A stretch of 64,000 nucleotides of DNA, from assembly GCA_942491465.1 (NCBI GenBank), contig CALOBA010000037.1, positions 12,625-76,624 on the forward strand, read 5' to 3'. The notes under the pieces are model-generated. The model searched no databases. It was not told where the DNA came from and saw nothing but the letters and a program-made list of their open reading frames with translations. The position numbers were made by a program, and so were the translations under genes. This stretch comes from CALOBA01 sp942491465. Lineage in GTDB: Bacteria; Pseudomonadota; Gammaproteobacteria; Chromatiales; Chromatiaceae. Position 1 is the stretch's first letter. Every line of letters starts with the position of its first letter. Below, piece by piece: positions 57,846 to 64,000 of the stretch.

Positions 57846-58910
57846 ATGAGCGCCGCCGCCCACGCCTACCTGAACACCCGCGTCTCGGTCATGTCCACGC
57901 GGCTGCTGGATCATGACCGGATCGCCGAGCTGGCCCGGCTCAAGCTGCCGGAGCTGGCCGAGCGCCTGCACCTGGAGTCGCTGCTCGACGACACCCTGAG
58001 CGCGCGCGCCAAGAGCCGGGCCATGGAGCAGGCGCTGATCCACACCCTACTGAACGAGCTTGATATCCTGATCCGCCCGGTGAACGCCGTCGAGCGCGAC
58101 CTGATGCTCAAGTGGGGCAGAAAATTCGCCTTGTTCAACCTGAAGACCCTGCTGCGCGGCAAGCTCTACCAGCGCGACCCGGCGGAGATCCGCGAGAACC
58201 TCTACGAACTGCCGGCGGCGGTGCGCCTGCCGGTCCCGCGGCGCGAGCTGTTCAGGGCCGAGAACGCCGCGGAGCTGCTGCGCGTGCTGGAGCAGACCCA
58301 ATACGGGCTGATCGCCCGCCAGGCCCGCGAGGTCTTTGAGCAGCGCCGCGACCCCTTCGCGCTGGAGGCGGCCATCGACCAGCGCTACTACAGCGAGATG
58401 ACCCGTGCCGTGATGCGGTTCGACAGCGCCAGCCTGCAGCCCCTGCGCGCCCTGCTCGGCGCCGTGCTCGATCAGGTCAACCTGATGTGGATGCTGCGCT
58501 TTCGCTTCGCCTACAAGCTCTCGCCGAGCGAGACCTTCTACTACCTGGTACCGTCGTTCAAGCTGCTGCACCGCGACCGGCTGCTCAAACTGGTCAACAT
58601 CGACAGCCTCGAGCGCCTGCTCGCCGAGCTGCCGCCGCCGCTGAATCAGGCCCTGGCCGGCAGCACCAGCCTGATCGACATCCAAAAGCGCAGCGGCGCG
58701 CTGATGGCCGCCGATGTGCGCCGCATCCTGAGCCAGGGCGGTGCCGGCGTCGCCCGCGCCCTGGCCTACCTGATCCTGCGCGAGCGCGACCTGCACACCC
58801 TGTTCTCGCTGATCCAGGGCCGGCTGCTCGACCTGCCTGAGCCGCTGATCGAGGTCGGCATCGAGCTGGCCGACCCGCACTGTCCGCCGGCCATGCCGGT
58901 GGCCGCCTAG
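57846..58910 (+). CDS. V/A-type ATP synthase subunit C (V0 d-type)
   Basis: 354 residues, all-helical with no transmembrane span. The YLNTRVSVMSTRLLD start and the repeats LVNIDSLERLLAELP are typical of the C subunit that couples the central shaft to the rotor ring. Begins 37 bases after subunit G. Confidence 0.8.
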   Translation: MSAAAHAYLNTRVSVMSTRLLDHDRIAELARLKLPELAERLHLESLLDDTLSARAKSRAMEQALIHTLLNELDILIRPVNAVERDLMLKWGRKFALFNLKTLLRGKLYQRDPAEIRENLYELPAAVRLPVPRRELFRAENAAELLRVLEQTQYGLIARQAREVFEQRRDPFALEAAIDQRYYSEMTRAVMRFDSASLQPLRALLGAVLDQVNLMWMLRFRFAYKLSPSETFYYLVPSFKLLHRDRLLKLVNIDSLERLLAELPPPLNQALAGSTSLIDIQKRSGALMAADVRRILSQGGAGVARALAYLILRERDLHTLFSLIQGRLLDLPEPLIEVGIELADPHCPPAMPVAA

Positions 58911-58950
58911 ATGACCCGACCCGTACGCCCCGCCGGAGGTTTTTGACCAC

Positions 58951-60861
58951 ATGCTCCGCCCCAAGCCCATGCGCCATGTGCGTCTGCTGGCGATGGTCGA
59001 CGACCTGCCGCAGGCGTCGCTGACGCTGGCCGAGACCGCCAGCTTTCACCCGGATACGCGCCCACCCGAGGAGCCGCGGCTGTCCGAGCAGGCCGGCGGC
59101 GACTATCGTGCGATCTATCAGCAGACCCGCTCGCGGCTGGAGAAGATCGCCAAGCTGGTGGCGGTGCCGGAGACGCCGGTCATCGAGCAGGTACGGGTGG
59201 TCTACCACGAGGAGCTTACGGCGCTGGGCATTCAGCTTCGCGATCGCTGGGCCCAGGTCGGTCGCTTTGACGAGGGCTTGCGCCGGATCGACGAGCAGGA
59301 GCGGCTGATCCGCGAGCAGGAGGCGGCGCTGGCCAACTTTGCCGACCTCAATCTCGACCTGGGCGCGTTGCGCACCAAGACCCGGTTCCTGGACTTCTAT
59401 GTCGGCATGGTGCCGCGGGAGAGCGTGCGCGCCCTGGAGGGCTCGGTGAAGCTGGCCGAGCACATGCTGTTTGAGTATCTGCAGCGTGGCGACCACACCC
59501 ACGTCATCATCGTCGGCCCCAAGGGCGAGCAGGAGTCGCAGCTCAATGCGGTGCTGCAATCCGCCGGCTTTCAGGCGCTGCCGATCCCCGAGGGCATCGA
59601 GCGCGGCAGCGCCGCCGAGAAGATCGACGAGCTCAAGCAGCGCCGCACCGAACTGCTCGCCCGGCGCGAGACCCTCCAGTCCGAGCTTGCCGCCTGGGGC
59701 GAGGACAACCGCGAGCTGCTGCTGCAGGCCCGCCAGGCGCTGCTGCTGGCCGAGCCCTTCGTGACCCTGGACCCATCGATCCGCTGCGTCGGCCACCTGG
59801 CCGCGCTCGCGGGCTGGGTGCCGGCGGATGCCGTCGATGACTTGGAACGGCGCCTGCGCGAGACCCTGGCGTTGCCCTTCGACATGCAGGTGCGCGAGCC
59901 GCTGCGCGAGGAGCGCCGACTGGTGCCGACGGTGCCGACGCGCAGCCGGCTGCTGGAGCCCTTCGCCGTGCTGGTCAAGCAGTACGGCATCCCCGAGTAC
60001 GGCGAGATCGACCCGACCCCATTGTTCGCGCTGACCTTCCTGTTGATGTTCGGCATGATGTTCGGCGACGTCGGCCACGGCGCCGTCATCGCGCTGGCGG
60101 CCTGGTATTTCCGTGCCAAGCTCAAGGCCTTCGCCTGGTTCGGCGTTGCCGCCGGCATCTCCTCGATCCTGTTCGGATTCCTGTTCGGCAGCGTCTTCGG
60201 CGTCGAGCACATCTCCTGGCTGCCGGCGATCTGGATGGCCCCGCTGGACGACCCGATCCTGATGCTGAAGGTCGCGCTGGGCTGGGGCGTCGGCTTCATC
60301 GTCATCGCCTGCCTGCTCGGCATCTACAACCGGATCGTGACCGGCAACCTTCAGGGCGCGATCTTCAGCCCCCACGGCGTGGTCAACCTGCTGTTCTACC
60401 TCGGCTTCCTGGCCGGCGGCTACGGCCTGGCCACGGCCGGCAGCTTCGGCTGGGGGCCGGGACTGGTGGTCATCGGGGCACTCGGCGTGCTCGGCGGCTA
60501 TCAGTGGCGGCACCTGACCGGTCCCACCGGGGAACGGGCGCTGATCGTCTTCATCGAGACCCTGGACACGGTCATCGTCTACCTGTCCAACACGCTGTCG
60601 TTCCTGCGCGTCTCCGCCTTCAGCCTGAACCACGCCGCGCTCGCCATCGCCATCTTTACGCTGGCGGACATGCTTGGCACCGTGGGCACCGTGCTGACGC
60701 TGATCCTGGGCAACCTGTTCATCCTGGTCCTGGAGGGCGGCATCGTCATGATCCAGGTCATGCGGCTGGAGTACTACGAGGGCTTCTCGCGGTACTTCTC
60801 CGGTGAGGGACATGCGTTTGCGCCGTTGAGGCTGCGTGGTGGTGGGGGTGGTGCCGTTTGA
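58951..60861 (+). CDS. V/A-type ATP synthase subunit I (a-type stator)
   Basis: 636 residues, GGAGG ribosome site before the ATG. The soluble N-terminal half (about 1-340) has long coiled-coils and ends in EEPR-like regions. The C-terminal half has about seven transmembrane helices, starting TPLFALTFLLMFGMMFGDVGHG and ending with the proton-path helix SNTLSFLRVSAFSLNHAAL, which carries the essential arginine. Named for positions rather than full motifs. Followed by a 163-bp gap with an unusual hairpin. Confidence 0.9.
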   Translation: MLRPKPMRHVRLLAMVDDLPQASLTLAETASFHPDTRPPEEPRLSEQAGGDYRAIYQQTRSRLEKIAKLVAVPETPVIEQVRVVYHEELTALGIQLRDRWAQVGRFDEGLRRIDEQERLIREQEAALANFADLNLDLGALRTKTRFLDFYVGMVPRESVRALEGSVKLAEHMLFEYLQRGDHTHVIIVGPKGEQESQLNAVLQSAGFQALPIPEGIERGSAAEKIDELKQRRTELLARRETLQSELAAWGEDNRELLLQARQALLLAEPFVTLDPSIRCVGHLAALAGWVPADAVDDLERRLRETLALPFDMQVREPLREERRLVPTVPTRSRLLEPFAVLVKQYGIPEYGEIDPTPLFALTFLLMFGMMFGDVGHGAVIALAAWYFRAKLKAFAWFGVAAGISSILFGFLFGSVFGVEHISWLPAIWMAPLDDPILMLKVALGWGVGFIVIACLLGIYNRIVTGNLQGAIFSPHGVVNLLFYLGFLAGGYGLATAGSFGWGPGLVVIGALGVLGGYQWRHLTGPTGERALIVFIETLDTVIVYLSNTLSFLRVSAFSLNHAALAIAIFTLADMLGTVGTVLTLILGNLFILVLEGGIVMIQVMRLEYYEGFSRYFSGEGHAFAPLRLRGGGGGAV

Positions 60862-60884
60862 TGGTCATGGTCTTCGTGGTCGTG

Positions 60885-60944
60885 GTCGTGATCGTGATCG
60901 TGGTCGAGTCCGCGAACGAGGATTGTTTCGATCACGATCACGAC
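60885..60944 (+). other. 16-bp perfect inverted repeat made of TCGTGA units between atpI and atpK
   Basis: 60885-60900 (GTCGTGATCGTGATCG) is the exact complement of 60929-60944 (CGATCACGATCACGAC), with a 28-base loop. Upstream, 60862-60884 continues a GGTCNTGG-like hexamer run. The hairpin lies within the operon transcript, 24 bases after the subunit I stop and 79 bases before subunit K. Confidence 0.7.
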
Positions 60945-61023
60945 ATCGCCCGCGTCCAAACGCCTTTGTCTTCCCGGCCGCTGAACCTTATTTTTCCGAT
61001 CAACCTGACTTGAGAGAGAGCAC

Positions 61024-61467
61024 ATGTACTGGCTTGTCGCCCTGATGTCCGTCGCCATCGCCGGTCTGATCCTGACCGGCATCATCCTGGAGCTGCGCCC
61101 GGCGCTGCGCGTGCCCGGCTGGTTCAAGCCCGCCTTGGGCTCACAGCTGATGGTCTTTGTCGGCGCCCAACTCGGGCTGCTGCTGCTCGGCGTCAATGAG
61201 GTCATGGCCGAGGAGACCGTCGAGGTCGTGGCCAATGTGACCGAGATGTCCACCGGCATGGGCCTGGCGATCCTCGGCGTCGGCGTGCCCACGGGGCTGT
61301 CGACCATCGGTGCCGGCATCGCCGTCGGGCCGATCGGTGCCGCGTCGCTGGCCGCCGTGATGGAACGCCCGGAGGCCCTGGGTCGCAGCCTGATCTTCCT
61401 CGGCCTGGCGGAGGGTATCGCCATCTACGGCCTGGTCATGAGCATCCTGCTGCTGAACCGGCTCTGA
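61024..61467 (+). CDS. V/A-type ATP synthase subunit K (rotor-ring proteolipid)
   Basis: 147 residues with four hydrophobic spans, the double-hairpin proteolipid. GMGLAILGVGVPTGLSTIGAG is the tightly packed glycine helix (third span), and the ion-binding glutamate is E130 in FLGLAEGIAIYGLV. A single glutamate per double hairpin is the V-type pattern. Proton or sodium specificity cannot be read with certainty. Confidence 0.9.
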   Translation: MYWLVALMSVAIAGLILTGIILELRPALRVPGWFKPALGSQLMVFVGAQLGLLLLGVNEVMAEETVEVVANVTEMSTGMGLAILGVGVPTGLSTIGAGIAVGPIGAASLAAVMERPEALGRSLIFLGLAEGIAIYGLVMSILLLNRL

Positions 61468-61474
61468 GCTGCGG

Positions 61475-61828
61475 ATGGCGACCCCGACCCCGGACTTCGG
61501 CCAGCCGGCCGAGACGCGTCTGCTGTTCTTAGGCGACCAGGCCCTGGCCGACGGCTTTCGGCTGATCGGCTTCGAGACCCGGGCCGACCCGGAGCCGGAC
61601 GCCGTCGAGCAACTGCTGCGCGAGCTCCAGCGCAGCCGCGAGCACGCCTTCATCATCGTCGACGAGGCGCTGATGGCGGCGCAGATCCCGGCCCTGATGC
61701 AGGTCCGCGACGAGGGCGGGCGCATCGTCGTCATCGCCGTCCCCACCCTGCGGGGGGAGCCGCGGCTGAACAGCGAGGTGGCCGAGCGGCTGACGGCGAT
61801 GTTCGGGGGGGCGGCGCTTGGGCGTTAG
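61475..61828 (+). CDS. V/A-type ATP synthase subunit F
   Basis: 117 residues. Rossmann-like subunit with RLLFLGDQALADGFRLIGFET and AFIIVDEALM, binding the central shaft. Begins 7 bases after subunit K. Confidence 0.82.
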   Translation: MATPTPDFGQPAETRLLFLGDQALADGFRLIGFETRADPEPDAVEQLLRELQRSREHAFIIVDEALMAAQIPALMQVRDEGGRIVVIAVPTLRGEPRLNSEVAERLTAMFGGAALGR

Positions 61829-61890
61829 GGGTGGCGCGTGCTGCGTCGCCTCGGCAACCCAACCGCAGGGCCGCGGCGGCGCAGAGATTT

Positions 61891-61963
61891 CGCAGAGACG
61901 ACTTACTATCCTTGCCGTTGCGACACGCGCTCAGCGTTTCCTCCCGGGATTGGCGTCTCTGCG
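61891..61963. repeat. CGCAGAGACG inverted repeat between atpF and atpE
   Basis: CGCAGAGACG (61891-61900) and its complement CGTCTCTGCG (61954-61963), preceded by a third phrase GCGCAGAG near 61880. Related to the short CTCTGCG phrases scattered in proteobacterial spacers. It sits in a 183-bp gap inside the operon. Confidence 0.45.
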
Positions 61964-62011
61964 GTTGGCAAATCGACTTGGAGAGGTCCCGACGGGGCCT
62001 GAGAAACTCTC

Positions 62012-62656
62012 ATGGTGAATCAGGTAGAGGCGCTCGAGCAGGCCATCCTGGCTCGGGCAGAGCAGTCGGCGAGTCAGTACCGCGAGCGTGCCAACCGCAG
62101 CCGGGACGTGATCCTGCGCGATGCGGCGGAGCGGCTTAGGCTGCGTGAGCAGCGCGAGGAGGGGATCGCCAGGTCCCTCGGGGAGCGCGCCTTTCGCCAG
62201 CAGGTGCAGGCCCAGGAGCTGAAGCTGCAGACCAAGCTCGATCGGGTACGCTGGAACCTGGTGCGCGACGTGGAGGGCCGCTTGGGCGAGCAGATGCAGG
62301 CCTACCTGGCCGACGAGTCGGCTTGGCTGGAGACGCTGACCGCCTACATCGCCACCGCCGCCGAGCGCATCGAGCGCGAGCAGCCGCGCGTCCAGGCCAA
62401 CAGCCGCGACCTGCGCATCCTGCGCGACGCCTGGGCATCGGTCACGGCGGCGCTGCCGGCGGGCAAGACCGTTGCGCTGGACGATGAGCCCATCGAGACC
62501 CTCGGCGGCGTCATGATCATCAGCGATGACGCGCGCATCCGCGTCGACAACACCTTCGACGGCCGCCTGGCGCGGCTGCGTGAGCAGGTGCAGCGGGTGA
62601 TCCTGGAGCGGCTGTTGCCGAGCAGCTTCGACACCGGCAACATCTTCGGCGGATGA
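62012..62656 (+). CDS. V/A-type ATP synthase subunit E
   Basis: 214 residues. Charged N-terminal coiled coil (about 1-110), then the E-type globular domain with GGVMIISDDARIRVDNTFDGRL, pairing with G as the peripheral stalk. Overlaps the A subunit start as ATGA. Confidence 0.85.
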   Translation: MVNQVEALEQAILARAEQSASQYRERANRSRDVILRDAAERLRLREQREEGIARSLGERAFRQQVQAQELKLQTKLDRVRWNLVRDVEGRLGEQMQAYLADESAWLETLTAYIATAAERIEREQPRVQANSRDLRILRDAWASVTAALPAGKTVALDDEPIETLGGVMIISDDARIRVDNTFDGRLARLREQVQRVILERLLPSSFDTGNIFGG

Positions 62657-64000
62657 GACAGACAACCGACATGAAAGACAACAATACCGGCGTCATCCGC
62701 GACATCAACGGCCCCATCGTCACCATCGATCTGCCCGGCGTGCGCAGCGGCGAGCAGGTGCGCATCGGCGAGATCGGCCTGATCGGCGAGGTGATCTCGC
62801 TCAAGGGCCGACTCGCCGTGGTCCAGAGCTACGAGGGCACCGAGGGCGTGCGCCCCGGCGAGCCCGCCTCCGGGCTCGGCTGGCCCCTGTCGGTAGAGCT
62901 CGGCCCGGGGCTGATGGGCGGCATCTTCGACGGCGTGCAGCGCCCGTTGGAGAAGATCGCGCTGGCCTCCGGCGACTACATCCGCCGCGGCCTGCACCTG
63001 CCGGCCCTGGAGCGCGGGCGAGAATGGGCCTTCGAGCCGACCCCGACGCTGGAGCCCGGCAAGCAGGTCAGCGCCGGCACCGTGCTCGGTACGGTGCGGA
63101 GACCGAGACCATCCTGCATAAGATCATGGTGCCCTGGGGCATCGACGGCGAGCTGACCGAGCTGGCCCCCCGCGGCGACTACGACGTGGAGGCGACCATC
63201 GCCCATGTGCGCGACGCCCGCGGCCGCAGTCATCGCCTGAGCCTCTATCAGCGCTGGCCGGTGCGCAAACCCAGGCCGTCCTTCCGCCGCGACTATGGCG
63301 TGGCACCGCTGATCACCGGCCAGCGCATCATCGACACCTTCTTCCCCCAGCTCAAGGGCGGCAAGGGTGCCGTGCCCGGACCGTTCGGCGCCGGCAAAGA
63401 CGGTCATCCAGCAGCAGGTGGCGCGCTGGTCCAACGCCGACATCGTCATCTATGTCGGCTGCGGCGAGCGCGGCAACGAGCTGGTCGACGTGCTCGAGAC
63501 CTTCCCCGAGCTCGACGACCCCTACACCGGCCGCAAGCCGATGGAGAAGACGCTGCTGGTGGCCAATACCTCGAACATGCCGGTGGTGGCCCGCGAGGCC
63601 CCGGTCTACGTCGGCCTGACCATGGCCGAGTATCCGTACCGCGACATGGGCTACGACGTGGTCATGCTCGCCGACTCCACCAGCCGCTGGGCCGAGGCCC
63701 TGCGCGAGGTCTCCGGCCGCTCCCTGGGCCAGATGCCGGTGGAGGAAGGCTACCCGGCCTATCTGTCCTCGCGGCTGGCCGCGGTCTACGAGCGCGCCGG
63801 CCGGGTCGAGACCTTCGATGCCGGCTCCGAATCGGTGACCCTGATCGGCGCCGTTCGCCGCCGGGCGGCGAATACTCCGAGCCCGTCACCAGCCACACCA
63901 AGGACATCATCGAGACCTTCTGGGCGCTTTCGAAGGAGCTGGCCGACGCACGCCACTACCCGAGCATCGACTGGGTGACCAGCTTCTCGGGCCATGTGCA
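62653..64000 (+). CDS. atpA: V/A-type ATP synthase catalytic subunit A, partial, with three frameshifts
   Basis: The catalytic beta-like subunit, running off the window end. The product is readable in three frames. GVIRDINGPIVTIDLPG opens it. Near 63096 one base is missing (...GTV / ETETILHKIMVPWG). At 63396-63398 one A is extra, spoiling Walker A GPFGAGKTV. Near 63855 a base is missing (IGAVSPPGGEYSEPVTSHT). With these corrected the sequence is conserved throughout (CGERGNELVDVLETFPEL, ADSTSRWAEALREVSGR), which argues for sequencing errors instead of decay. The start is either 62653 or the inner ATG 62671. B and D subunits are expected beyond the end. Confidence 0.88.

Noticed and set aside
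60836..61045. 69-residue ORF (and an Asp/His-rich frame opposite) over the TCGTGA repeats
   Set aside because: Product of a hexamer repeat, no ribosome site, and it overlaps the start of subunit K.

Overview
The window is high-GC bacterial DNA, almost entirely coding. Gene order points to a gammaproteobacterium, most like the purple sulfur bacteria and relatives (Chromatiales). The supporting blocks are leuC-leuD-leuB-asd-fimV-truA-trpF-trpB-trpA-accD-folC-SPOR-cvpA-purF-metZ, the mltD / methyltransferase / rnhA / dnaQ neighbourhood, and coaX beside a tRNA-Thr(TGT). The species cannot be read from the sequence.

Layout. 1-3.6 kb: an orphan type I restriction subunit (hsdR) abutting a tRNA-Thr gene, probably the edge of an island. 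3.6-10 kb: coaX, fbp, a 48-residue membrane protein, a BASS-type transporter, a lipoprotein and treZ. 10.2-14.4 kb: a compact accessory operon of a KAP P-loop NTPase (internally deleted and frameshifted), an 844-residue NACHT-LRR protein built like bacterial NLR relatives, and a 185-residue unknown; this is the best candidate for an undescribed system. 14.5-21.3 kb: ppc, mltD, a methyltransferase, rnhA and dnaQ. 21.3-28.2 kb: a secreted papain-like protease, a sulfatase with a HAD phosphatase, xseA and an alpha/beta hydrolase with a 30-codon coupled leader ORF. 28.2-46.4 kb: leucine, aspartate-family, tryptophan, fatty acid, folate, purine and methionine biosynthesis, with fimV in the middle. 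46.5-53 kb: a 939-residue phosphodiesterase-TPR-sulfotransferase fusion, a RAYT transposase inside a REP cluster, a PEP-CTERM-like protein and a frameshifted betaine/choline-binding protein. 53.1-57.3 kb (minus strand): a citramalate/isopropylmalate synthase homologue, a metallophosphoesterase and a hydrolase. 57.5-64 kb: a V/A-type ATP synthase operon (G-C-I-K-F-E-A, running off the end).

Two small repeat families shape the window. One is a 99-bp MITE-like element with 26-bp inverted repeats and a 3-bp TNA target duplication. It occurs seven times; six copies lie in the same orientation relative to the transcription unit they sit in or follow, and the seventh lies between convergent genes. 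Two copies sit exactly on stop codons, and one is spliced in frame into a coding sequence. The other is a GTGGGAGCGGCTTCCAGCCGCGA REP family, at least 12 copies, clustered around its likely transposase. Several frameshifts (three within about 760 bp of atpA, one in the betaine-binding gene) lie at short homopolymers or single-base positions and may be sequencing errors.
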